From contig JBDNIO010000149.1 in assembly GCA_041688215.1 (NCBI GenBank), positions 1 to 13,356 on the forward strand: a DNA stretch of 13,356 nucleotides, given 5' to 3'. A program made the position numbers and the translations under genes. The DNA comes from JBDNIO01 sp041688215 (GTDB lineage Bacteria > Pseudomonadota > Gammaproteobacteria > Nevskiales > Salinisphaeraceae). Below the pieces are notes generated by a model. The model did not search any database, was not told where the DNA came from, and was given only the letters and a program-made list of their open reading frames with translations. This document shows positions 7,612 through 13,356 of this stretch, in pieces (the stretch's first letter is position 1; the number at the start of each line of letters is the position of its first letter).

Positions 7612-7808
7612 TGTCCTGTCCGCTTAATAAGTTGAAGAAATTTCGAGTGATTTTTTGTGTCCGCGAAGCCCAGCTCGCGATGCTCGGGCAAGGCGCGGTG
7701 AGGAGCCTTAAATACTTTAGGGGCCGTAGCTATTGCGACGATCCGCAACGCCGCCAGACGCGAAAAAGCGCCGAAATAATTAAACGGTTTAATCGGACAG
7801 GGCACTAG
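7611..7808 (+). CDS. 65-codon frame spanning the inserted element (possible coupling relay)
   Basis: A GTG overlapping the emrA stop (TAGTG, 7609-7613) opens a 65-codon frame. It crosses the whole element and ends at TAG 7806-7808, which itself overlaps the emrB GTG (TAGTG, 7806-7810). The product (MSCPLNKLKKFRVIFCVREA...) is basic, with no domain I recognise. A 65-codon frame is also open on the opposite strand, as expected of a conserved palindromic-type element, so the product itself may have no function. Translation might nevertheless carry ribosomes from emrA to emrB. I see no separate Shine-Dalgarno for it. Confidence 0.25.
   Translation: MSCPLNKLKKFRVIFCVREAQLAMLGQGAVRSLKYFRGRSYCDDPQRRQTRKSAEIIKRFNRTGH
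7612..7804. mobile_element. 193-bp MITE-like inverted-repeat element between emrA and emrB
   Basis: The left end reads TGTCCTGTCCGCTTAATAAG. The right end, read inward on the other strand, is TGCCCTGTCCGATTAAACCG. The similarity continues imperfectly for about 50 bp (both reach GTTnAA...TTTCG...TTTTT...GTC), so much of the element could fold as a hairpin. It is flanked by CTAG at 7608-7611 and 7805-7808, consistent with a 4-bp target duplication. A TA duplication with GTG/CAC ends is equally possible because CTAG is palindromic. No transposase is encoded, so it would be mobilised in trans. The CTAG target recalls the YTAR preference of IS5-group elements, but I cannot assign a family. Reading frames are open across it on both strands. 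Confidence 0.8.
7799..7802 (+). promoter_or_regulatory. Element-borne ribosome binding site for emrB
   Basis: AGGG at 7799-7802 lies 5 nt before the emrB GTG (7808) and is contributed by the right inverted repeat (GGACAGGGCA). Without the element, the bases before that GTG would be the emrA end (CCAGTCCCTA), which holds no Shine-Dalgarno. The insertion seems to have replaced overlap-only coupling with an independent initiation signal. Confidence 0.5.
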
Positions 7809-9334
7809 TGGCTGAAGAAGAGCCAGGCTACCCGCCGCTGTCTACCGGTGCGCGTGCACTGCTGACGCTGGGTCTGGCGTTGGCGGTGTTCATGAATGTG
7901 CTGGACATTTCCATCGCCAACGTGTCGATCCCCACCATCGCCGGCGACATGGCCGTCAGCCCGACCCAGGGCACCTGGATTATTACCTCCTTCGCGGTCG
8001 CCAACGCCATCGCCGTACCCATTTCCGGCTGGCTGGCTAAGCGCGTGGGCGAGGTGCGGCTGTTTGTAATCTGCACGATGCTGTTTACGCTTTTCTCGGT
8101 GTTGTGCGGGCTGTCGTTTTCTTTTCCCATGCTGTTGTTGATGCGTATCTTTCAGGGCGCGGTTGCCGGGCCCATGATTCCGCTGTCGCAAAGCCTGATG
8201 CTGGCCAATTATCCGGCGGACAAACGCGGTTTCGCAAATGGTATCTGGGGCATGACGGCTGTGGTCGGTCCCATCGCCGGCCCGGTGCTCGGCGGCTGGA
8301 TCACCGACAATTACGACTGGTCCTGGATTTTCTACATCAACCTGCCGGTGGGTGTGTTCGCGGCAATGGTCACCTGGTCGCTGCTTAAAAATCGCGAGAC
8401 AAAAATCGATAAATACCCGATTGATCTGGTCGGCCTGGGTTTGCTGGTGCTGGGCGTGGGCGCCTTGCAGATTATGCTCGACACGGGCAACGACGAGGCC
8501 TGGTTTCAGTCGCAGTTCATTATCGTTCTTGCGGTCGTGGCTGCTATCGCGCTTAGTTTTTTTGTTGTCTGGGAATGGACCGACGACCACCCCATCGTCG
8601 ATCTGAAACTGTTCAAACGGCGTAATTTCACGATTGCCACAATCGTCGTAACCTTCGGCTTCATGACCTATTTCGGCGGCGTGGTTTTGCTGCCCTTATG
8701 GCTGCAGAGCCAGATGGGGTACACCGCGACCTGGGCGGGAATTACGACGGCATCGCTTGGTTTGTTAGGTGTAATCGCTTCGCCCGTGGTGGGGCGCCTG
8801 TCCGATAAAATTGATCTGCGCATCATTATCACCATCGGTATGTTGATCTTCGCAGGGCTGTCTTTCCTGAAAGGCAGTTTCAACCTCAACGTCAGCTTCC
8901 AGCAGCTATTTCTTTCGCGCATTTTCTGGGGCATCGGGCTGGCGTGTTTCTTTATTCCGCTGATTACCCTGTCGCTGTCGGGCCTGCCTTCGAGCAAGGT
9001 CGCCAGCGCTTCGGGGCTGTTCAATTTCATGCGCCTGATTGCGTTGTCTTTCGGCACGTCGTTGAGCGTAACCTGGTGGGATAAGCGCCAGGCCTTTCAT
9101 GACCACCGGCTGACAGAACACATCACCCAGTTAGACCCGGCCACCCAGCACTGGCTGGCGCAGGCGCAGGATCAAGGCTTGAGCCAGATGCAGAGCTTCG
9201 GCGCGCTGGCGCGAGAAATCAGCCGCCAGGCATACATGCTGGGGTTGAACGACATGTACTGGCTGGCCGGCTGGCTGTTCCTGGCGATGGCGGGGATAAT
9301 CTGGCTGTCCCGGCCCGAAAGCGCGGCGCATTAA
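7808..9334 (+). CDS. emrB: EmrB/QacA-type DHA2 drug:proton antiporter
   Basis: This is the inner-membrane transporter of the tripartite pump, expected to export amphipathic drugs or similar compounds using the proton gradient. The 508-residue, very hydrophobic product fits the 14-helix DHA2 branch of the major facilitator superfamily. Visible motifs are LDISIANVSIPTIAGDM in helix 1 (DHA2 motif D1), GWLAKRVGEVRLF after helix 2 (motif A), LLMRIFQGAVAGPMIPLSQS (motif B region) and GMTAVVGPIAGPVLGGWI (antiporter motif C). The GTG start at 7808 is the only plausible one near the expected N-terminus and overlaps the TAG at the right edge of the element. The next gene starts 2 nt after its stop, so they are likely cotranscribed. 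Confidence 0.94.
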   Translation: MAEEEPGYPPLSTGARALLTLGLALAVFMNVLDISIANVSIPTIAGDMAVSPTQGTWIITSFAVANAIAVPISGWLAKRVGEVRLFVICTMLFTLFSVLCGLSFSFPMLLLMRIFQGAVAGPMIPLSQSLMLANYPADKRGFANGIWGMTAVVGPIAGPVLGGWITDNYDWSWIFYINLPVGVFAAMVTWSLLKNRETKIDKYPIDLVGLGLLVLGVGALQIMLDTGNDEAWFQSQFIIVLAVVAAIALSFFVVWEWTDDHPIVDLKLFKRRNFTIATIVVTFGFMTYFGGVVLLPLWLQSQMGYTATWAGITTASLGLLGVIASPVVGRLSDKIDLRIIITIGMLIFAGLSFLKGSFNLNVSFQQLFLSRIFWGIGLACFFIPLITLSLSGLPSSKVASASGLFNFMRLIALSFGTSLSVTWWDKRQAFHDHRLTEHITQLDPATQHWLAQAQDQGLSQMQSFGALAREISRQAYMLGLNDMYWLAGWLFLAMAGIIWLSRPESAAH

Positions 9335-9336
9335 AT

Positions 9337-9786
9337 ATGGCAAAACTCTCAGGCAGCCTGCTGTCACCTGAAAATTTCGATTCCGTGGTTGCCGATTGCA
9401 GCCAGCTAGTGTTCGACGAAGTGGCCCACAAGAATATTGCCATCCGCAGTATTTTCCAGCTTGTTCGACGTGCTAAGCCGGACCTGGTGGAGCGCGCGCT
9501 CAAAGTTTTGTTGCCGGAATTCGCCGTGGCGCTTGACCCGGTTTATACGCAGTTTCAAGCCGCCAATGAAACCTCTTTCGTGGAGTATGTGGGCAACAAC
9601 CGGCAAGAAATTGCCGACCGTCTGCTGCAAGTTACCGATCGCCGAATCGAGGCGGCACAAAGTAAACCCATACGCGGTGGATACAGCAAACTGCGCGGGC
9701 GTGCCGACAGGGAAGTAAGGCAGGCGCTGCCAAAAGTTGCGGCGGTCGTTGGCAAGTATCACACTTCCCGCGACAATAGCCTGTGA
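9337..9786 (+). CDS. Small conserved protein of unknown function (DUF6918-like)
   Basis: This 149-residue soluble, mostly helical protein has no signal peptide or membrane segment. Segments such as KVLLPEFAVALDPVYTQFQ, EIADRLLQVTDRRIEAAQ and YSKLRGRADREVRQALPKV resemble, from memory, a family annotated as DUF6918 that I associate mainly with actinobacteria. The assignment is tentative and no function is known to me. The ATG is 2 nt after the emrB stop, which implies translational coupling and membership of the efflux operon, though no Shine-Dalgarno is obvious. It could be a pump accessory or a passenger. Confidence 0.75.
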   Translation: MAKLSGSLLSPENFDSVVADCSQLVFDEVAHKNIAIRSIFQLVRRAKPDLVERALKVLLPEFAVALDPVYTQFQAANETSFVEYVGNNRQEIADRLLQVTDRRIEAAQSKPIRGGYSKLRGRADREVRQALPKVAAVVGKYHTSRDNSL

Positions 9787-9793
9787 AACGCGG

Positions 9794-9822
9794 CTGACAC
9801 GCCTCATGGCGACTAGAATAAT
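9794..9822 (+). promoter_or_regulatory. Sigma70-like promoter for the DsbA-like gene
   Basis: CTGACA (9794-9799, 5/6 match to the -35 consensus) and AATAAT (9817-9822, 5/6 match to the -10 consensus) are separated by 17 nt. The predicted start near 9829 leaves a leader of about 15 nt that contains the GGAG ribosome site. This suggests the downstream gene is not merely the tail of the efflux operon. Confidence 0.45.
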
Positions 9823-9843
9823 GCCCTGAATTATGGAGTTGAA

Positions 9844-10587
9844 GTGAGCAAGAAACCGATTAACGAGCCCCCGCGTAAACGCAGCGCGGCGCAGGAATTT
9901 CTGATCCCCGGCCTTATCTTTGGCGGGGCGATTATTGTTGCTTTTGTGGTGCTGATGTTTGGCGATAGTTTTACCGGCAGTGACGCGCCATATAATGCGG
10001 TGGGCCAGGAAATAAGCCCGGAGCTGGTGAACAAGTTCGAGCAGGAATACGACAAGCTGGGCGTCTCAGCCGGCCCGGAAGATGCGGAACTCGTGGTGCG
10101 CGAATTTGCCGATTACCAGTGCCCGGCCTGCGGTGCATTCGCGCCGACGGTACAGCGCATTCGTGAAGAGTATGCGGATACGGGCAAGCTGAAGTTCGTG
10201 TTCTTTGATCTGCCGCTAAGCGCGCATAACAACGCACAGGTTGCGGCCTCCGCTGCGCGCTGTGCCGCACGCCAGGGTAGCTTCTGGCCGTTCCACGAAA
10301 AACTTTTCGCCACCCAGCGCGACTGGTCGGCCAGCAGTGAACCGCTGGATGCCTATCTTGATATGGCGGTGGAAACCGGCATATCGGCCAAGCCATTGCG
10401 TCAATGTGTGGAGCAGGGTGGGTTCGACGAGGTAATCGCGCGAAATGCAGAGATTGCGCGCGAGGTGGGCGTGACTGCGACACCAACCCTGCTCATCGGC
10501 CGACAGGCTTTTTCTGGCGTGACACCCTACGATAAATTGCAGGCCGAAATAGACAATCAGCTCGCGCAGGATACGCAAGCTCAGTAA
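9844..10587 (+). CDS. Membrane-anchored DsbA/thioredoxin-fold oxidoreductase
   Basis: This 247-residue protein has an N-terminal membrane anchor (about 20-40, LIPGLIFGGAIIVAFVVLMF) after a basic cytoplasmic tail, which places the rest in the periplasm. The DsbA-like domain (about 80-240) begins AELVVREFADYQCPACGAF, with the redox pair C93-C96 (CPAC). The cis-proline opposite the active site is P214 in VTATPTLLIG. A second cysteine pair, C140 and C188, matches the extra disulfide common in the BdbD/DsbA-like subgroup. It probably forms or isomerises disulfides in exported proteins; its partners are not evident here. The GTG start is supported by GGAG about 7 nt upstream. Its last 7 nt overlap the end of the convergent 39-codon oxidase-linked gene. 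Confidence 0.88.
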   Translation: MSKKPINEPPRKRSAAQEFLIPGLIFGGAIIVAFVVLMFGDSFTGSDAPYNAVGQEISPELVNKFEQEYDKLGVSAGPEDAELVVREFADYQCPACGAFAPTVQRIREEYADTGKLKFVFFDLPLSAHNNAQVAASAARCAARQGSFWPFHEKLFATQRDWSASSEPLDAYLDMAVETGISAKPLRQCVEQGGFDEVIARNAEIAREVGVTATPTLLIGRQAFSGVTPYDKLQAEIDNQLAQDTQAQ

Positions 10588-10700
10588 AACAGGCCCAGCA
10601 GGCCGCGCAAACCGTAGGCAAGCACGACCATTACGAGCAGGCTCGCAACCCACAGTGCGGCAAACCATAGCAATTGGCGTTTTCGCTCGGGCCTCAACAC
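10581..10700 (-). CDS. 39-residue membrane microprotein of the bd oxidase operon (CydX/DUF2474-like)
   Basis: The frame starts at a GTG (complement of 10698-10700), 10 nt after the cydB stop. It encodes 39 residues with a basic N-terminus (MLRPERKRQ), a single transmembrane helix (LLWFAALWVASLLVMVVLAY) and a short tail, ending at TGA (complement of 10581-10583). Position after cydB and the WF..LW..S pattern match small subunits that accompany cytochrome bd oxidases: CydX in enterobacteria, and DUF2474-type proteins beside short-Q-loop oxidases. Such proteins stabilise the heme-bearing core. The Shine-Dalgarno is weak, so translation may depend on cydB. Its end overlaps the convergent DsbA-like gene. 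Confidence 0.7.
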   Translation of the reverse strand: MLRPERKRQLLWFAALWVASLLVMVVLAYGLRGLLGLFY

Positions 10701-10710
10701 GTTAGCGCCG

Positions 10711-11712
10711 TCAATGATAACCGCCCTCGGCGGTCATCTTGCCGCGGAAAACCCAGTAGGAATAGGCAGTGTAGAACAGGATAAACGGCAGCAGAAATGC
10801 CATGCCGATTAACAGAAAACCCTGGGTTTCCGGCGGCGAGGCGGCGTTCCAGAGCGTGAGGTCCGGCGGCAGGATATGCGGCCAGATCGAAATCGCCAGT
10901 CCCGCGTAGCCGAGTGCGAACATCGCCAGCGCGTAGAGGAAGGGTTGCAGTTCAGCGCGCCGGTGCACGGCGCGGTAAAGCGCCCAGGAAACCCCCGCGA
11001 CCATGATCGGAATCGGCGCCAGATACAGGGTATTGGGCCAGGCAAACCAGCGTTCGGCGTAGGCCAGGCCCAGAAACGGCACCCACAGGCTGACCAGCCC
11101 CATAAACCCGATGACCGCGAGCAGCAGCCGGTTGGTCCAGCGGTAGGCCTGGTGCTGCAACAGCCCTTCGGATTTCAGAACCAGCCAACTGGAACCCAGC
11201 AGCGCGTAGCCAAAAATCAGCGCAACGCCGGTCATGATTGAAAACGGCGTGAGCCAGTCAAACGCGCCGCCGGCATATTGGCCGGCGACTACATTTACGC
11301 CTTGAACAATCGCGCCCAGAGTGATGCCCTGGCAGAAACTGGCGATGATGGAACCACCATTAAATGCCAGATTCCAGCCGGCCTTGCGATTGGCCTTGAA
11401 GCGGAACTCAAACGCCACACCGCGGAAGATCAGCGCGATCAGCATGAGCGTTAACGGTAAATAAAGCGCCGGCAGCATTGCCGCATACACCGTCGGGAAG
11501 GCGGCCATCAAACCGGCGCCACCCATGACCAGCCAGGTTTCGTTGCCGTCCCACACCGGGGCCACGGAATTCATCATGATGTCGCGCTCGCTTTCGTCGT
11601 TGGCAAATCGCGAGAGGATGCCGATGCCAAGCACGAAGCCGTCGAGCAGCACGTACATGAACACGCCGAAACCGATAATGCCGAGCCAGATTAGAGGGAA
11701 ATATTCCTGCAT
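10711..11712 (-). CDS. cydB: Cytochrome bd-type quinol oxidase subunit II
   Basis: This is subunit II of the heterodimeric inner-membrane quinol oxidase; it packs against CydA and supports heme insertion and proton access. The 333-residue, multi-helix protein shows family motifs: FGVFMYVLLDGFVLGIGIL near the N-terminus with D24, and the conserved VWDGNETWLV at 53-62. Length is normal for the short CioB/CydB type. The ATG (complement of 11710-11712) lies 19 nt after the cydA stop, with AGTAGG as a weak ribosome site. It is second in the oxidase operon, followed by the 39-codon gene. Confidence 0.96.
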   Translation of the reverse strand: MQEYFPLIWLGIIGFGVFMYVLLDGFVLGIGILSRFANDESERDIMMNSVAPVWDGNETWLVMGGAGLMAAFPTVYAAMLPALYLPLTLMLIALIFRGVAFEFRFKANRKAGWNLAFNGGSIIASFCQGITLGAIVQGVNVVAGQYAGGAFDWLTPFSIMTGVALIFGYALLGSSWLVLKSEGLLQHQAYRWTNRLLLAVIGFMGLVSLWVPFLGLAYAERWFAWPNTLYLAPIPIMVAGVSWALYRAVHRRAELQPFLYALAMFALGYAGLAISIWPHILPPDLTLWNAASPPETQGFLLIGMAFLLPFILFYTAYSYWVFRGKMTAEGGYH

Positions 11713-11731
11713 GACAGCCTACTCGTCGGTC

Positions 11732-13102
11732 CTATTCATCAGTATAGGCCAGTGGGCGCGCCGGGGTTTTTACGCGGGTGCTTTTCTCATACGCGACCTC
11801 AGGGCCCTCGCGCACCAGTCGCAAAATGAAATACAGGCCTGAGCCAAACACAATGCCGTAGACGAGAATAAACAACGCCAGCGACCCCGCCACACTCCCA
11901 GCCGCGATCGGCGAGACGGCATCCGCGGTGCGCATCAGGCCGTAAACCACAAACGGCTGGCGGCCGATTTCGGCGGTATACCACCCGGCCAGTACAGCAA
12001 TGAATCCTGACGGCGCCATGAGCAGACACAGGCGTTGATACCAACCCGATGTAAACAGCCGCCCACGCCACGCCAGCCAGAGCCCGGCTACGGCCATGAA
12101 CAGCATCAGAAAGCCGATGCCCAGCATAATTCTGAACGTGAAGAATATCGGTGCCACCGGCGGGCGGTCTTCGGGCGCGAACTGGTCCAGGCCAATCACC
12201 TCGCCATTGAGGTCGTGTTTCAGGATCAGGCTGCCCAGTTTCGGAATCGACACAACAAAGTGGTTCTTCTCGGCCGCCTGATCCGGAATCGCAAACAGGT
12301 TCAATGGTGCGCCACGCTGGGTTTCCCAGTGGCCCTCCATGGCCGCGACTTTGGCGGGCTGGTGTTCCTGCACGTTCAAGCCCTGCAGGTCGCCGGCCAG
12401 GATTTGCAACGGTGCCACAATCGCAATAAAGCCCACGCCCATGGCCGTCATCACCTTCGCGGCTTCCGGCGCCATGCCGCGACGCAGGTACCAGGCCGAG
12501 ACGCCCAGAATTACGAACGCGGTGGTCAGGAATGCGCCCAGCACCATATGCACCAGGCGATAGGGGAAGGAGGGGTTAAACACAATCGCCCACCAGTCCA
12601 CCGCGTAAAAAATGCCGTCCTTGAGTTCATAACCGGCTGGGGTATGCATCCAGCTATTGGCCGAGATAATCCAGAAGGTGGAGATCAGGGTGCCGATGGC
12701 GACCATGCAGGTCGCGAAAAAATGCAGGCCACGCCCGACCTTGTCCCAGCCAAACAGCATGATGCCCAGAAAGGTGGCTTCCAGGAAAAACGCGGTCAGC
12801 ACTTCGTAGGAAAGCAGCGGGCCCAGCACGTTAGCGGTCGCTTGTGTGAACACGCTCCAGTTGGTGCCAAACTGGAAACTCATGACAATGCCGGAAACCA
12901 CGCCCATGCCGAACGACACGGCAAAAATCTTCACCCAGAACCGGTACAGGCGCACATAAACATCGCGTCCGGTTTTCAGCCACAGGGCTTCGAGCATTCC
13001 CAGCCAACTTGCCAGGCCGATGGTAAATGCCGGGAACAAGATGTGAAAAGAAATGACAAAGCCAAACTGGATGCGCGAGAGCAGCAGTGGGTCCAGATGC
13101 AT
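11732..13102 (-). CDS. cydA: Cytochrome bd-type quinol oxidase subunit I (short Q-loop, CioA-like)
   Basis: Subunit I carries the hemes and oxidises quinol while reducing oxygen to water, generating proton-motive force with high oxygen affinity or, in CIO-type enzymes, relative cyanide resistance. The 456-residue protein has the expected ligands: H20 (SFHILFP), H185 (RLVHM) and M326 (FRIM) as heme-ligand candidates, plus E100 and E108 (SYEVLTAFFLEAT) of the proton path. The Q-loop keeps K252 and E257 (KVAAMEGHWET) but lacks the long C-terminal extension of the E. coli enzyme, which is about 522 residues. GRQPFVVYGLMRT (380-392) is the signature near the C-terminus. The ATG is the complement of 13100-13102; the ribosome site is weak. 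An extended -10 promoter lies upstream. CydA/CioA type cannot be settled by eye. Confidence 0.96.
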   Translation of the reverse strand: MHLDPLLLSRIQFGFVISFHILFPAFTIGLASWLGMLEALWLKTGRDVYVRLYRFWVKIFAVSFGMGVVSGIVMSFQFGTNWSVFTQATANVLGPLLSYEVLTAFFLEATFLGIMLFGWDKVGRGLHFFATCMVAIGTLISTFWIISANSWMHTPAGYELKDGIFYAVDWWAIVFNPSFPYRLVHMVLGAFLTTAFVILGVSAWYLRRGMAPEAAKVMTAMGVGFIAIVAPLQILAGDLQGLNVQEHQPAKVAAMEGHWETQRGAPLNLFAIPDQAAEKNHFVVSIPKLGSLILKHDLNGEVIGLDQFAPEDRPPVAPIFFTFRIMLGIGFLMLFMAVAGLWLAWRGRLFTSGWYQRLCLLMAPSGFIAVLAGWYTAEIGRQPFVVYGLMRTADAVSPIAAGSVAGSLALFILVYGIVFGSGLYFILRLVREGPEVAYEKSTRVKTPARPLAYTDE

Positions 13103-13184
13103 TCGGGAACCTATTGGTGGCGTCGGACAGAGCGAGCACGCGGCGCAAAGAAAATCGCCGAGGACGCGTGTTTTTGAGGTGTTG

Positions 13185-13193
13185 ATTATATCA
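13185..13193 (-). promoter_or_regulatory. Extended -10 promoter for the oxidase operon
   Basis: On the minus strand TGATATAAT (complement of 13185-13193) combines a perfect TATAAT with the TGn extension that compensates for a weak -35. No good -35 hexamer is found at the usual spacing. Transcription would start about 75 nt upstream of the cydA ATG. Confidence 0.55.
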
Positions 13194-13225
13194 CCACGGC
13201 GTTGTCTTCATCGCGTATTAGCCTC

Positions 13226-13283
13226 TTCCAATACGAAATGAGTCTGAAGCCAGGCACATGTTTCCAACATGAAATGAGTCTGA
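13226..13283. repeat. Pair of 22-bp direct repeats with 36-nt period
   Basis: Copies at 13226-13247 and 13262-13283 are identical at 20 of 22 positions and share the perfect core GAAATGAGTCTGA (13235-13247 and 13271-13283). The repeats begin TTCCAA. They lie 29 nt before the ATG of the partial gene at the right edge and beyond the cydA promoter. They may be tandem protein-binding sites, either for a regulator or at the end of a mobile element. Confidence 0.75.
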
Positions 13284-13311
13284 GCTAAGCATAACCGTTC
13301 AAGATGGTGGG

Positions 13312-13356
13312 ATGAAACTCATCATGAACGTCAAACATTTAACGACCTTGCAGCAA
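13312..13356 (+). CDS. 5' end of an unidentified gene, possibly a transposase/integrase (partial)
   Basis: An ATG at 13312 opens a frame that stays open to the window edge, encoding MKLIMNVKHLTTLQQ. A purine-rich GGTGGG directly precedes it; the in-frame ATG at 13324 is an alternative start. The N-terminus loosely recalls, from memory, DDE-type integrases that begin with an 'xLTTLxQ' segment. Together with the upstream direct repeats this raises the possibility of a mobile element entering from the right. Fifteen residues cannot prove it. Confidence 0.4.
   Translation, partial: MKLIMNVKHLTTLQQ

Noticed and set aside
7805..8590. 261-codon minus-strand frame opposite emrB
   Set aside because: His/Gln/Arg-rich antisense translation of a membrane protein gene, typical shadow composition.
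12035..13177. 380-codon open frame on the plus strand
   Set aside because: It is antisense to cydA, with composition biased by the opposite coding strand (His/Gln-rich, no hydrophobic core or motif). CydA on the other strand is unmistakable.
13182..13195. FNR/ANR box overlapping the cydA promoter (TTGAT...ATCAC)
   Set aside because: The half-sites are separated by 3 nt instead of 4 and the second half is imperfect, so the match is not convincing.
1..13356. CRISPR array, tRNA, rRNA, prophage or defence system
   Set aside because: I looked for regularly spaced repeats, tRNA cloverleaf ends and typical defence genes and saw none; the only repeats are the short ones listed.

Overview
The window reads as a chromosomal stretch of a Gammaproteobacterium. 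Support is the protein families (PurU, HemH, an OprM/EmrA/EmrB-type tripartite pump, a short-Q-loop CydAB oxidase) and the moderately high GC. I cannot name a genus. I see no CRISPR array, rRNA or tRNA, and most genes are ordinary accessory or housekeeping genes.

Layout. (1) 1-1364: the first 15 codons of a minus-strand gene running off the left edge, then a plus-strand outer-membrane-barrel-like gene broken by three frameshifts. (2) 1365-4112: purU (minus), a glutathione S-transferase-like gene diverging from it, and hemH (minus). (3) 4126-9786: a TetR-family regulator (minus, 13 nt upstream of hemH) divergent from a plus-strand operon of outer-membrane channel lipoprotein, HlyD/EmrA adaptor, EmrB-type DHA2 transporter and a small conserved protein. 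A sigma70-like promoter and an imperfect palindrome lie between the regulator and the pump, so the TetR protein probably represses the operon. (4) 9794-10587: a promoter and a membrane-anchored DsbA-like protein. (5) 10581-13102, minus strand: cydA, cydB and a 39-codon membrane microprotein gene, forming a cytochrome bd-type quinol oxidase operon. (6) 13103-13356: the oxidase promoter, a 36-nt-period direct repeat and the first 15 codons of a plus-strand gene running off the right edge.

The most interesting feature is a 193-bp element with inverted ends sitting exactly at the emrA/emrB boundary. It is flanked by CTAG on both sides. Removing it restores a TAGTG stop/start overlap, the signature of translational coupling. 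The insertion duplicated that overlap, so TAGTG now occurs at both ends of the element. A 65-codon frame fills the space between the two overlaps without a stop, and the right inverted repeat places an AGGG Shine-Dalgarno-like sequence 5 nt before the emrB GTG. The element therefore seems to have landed between two coupled genes without destroying either reading frame, and may even relay or replace the coupling.
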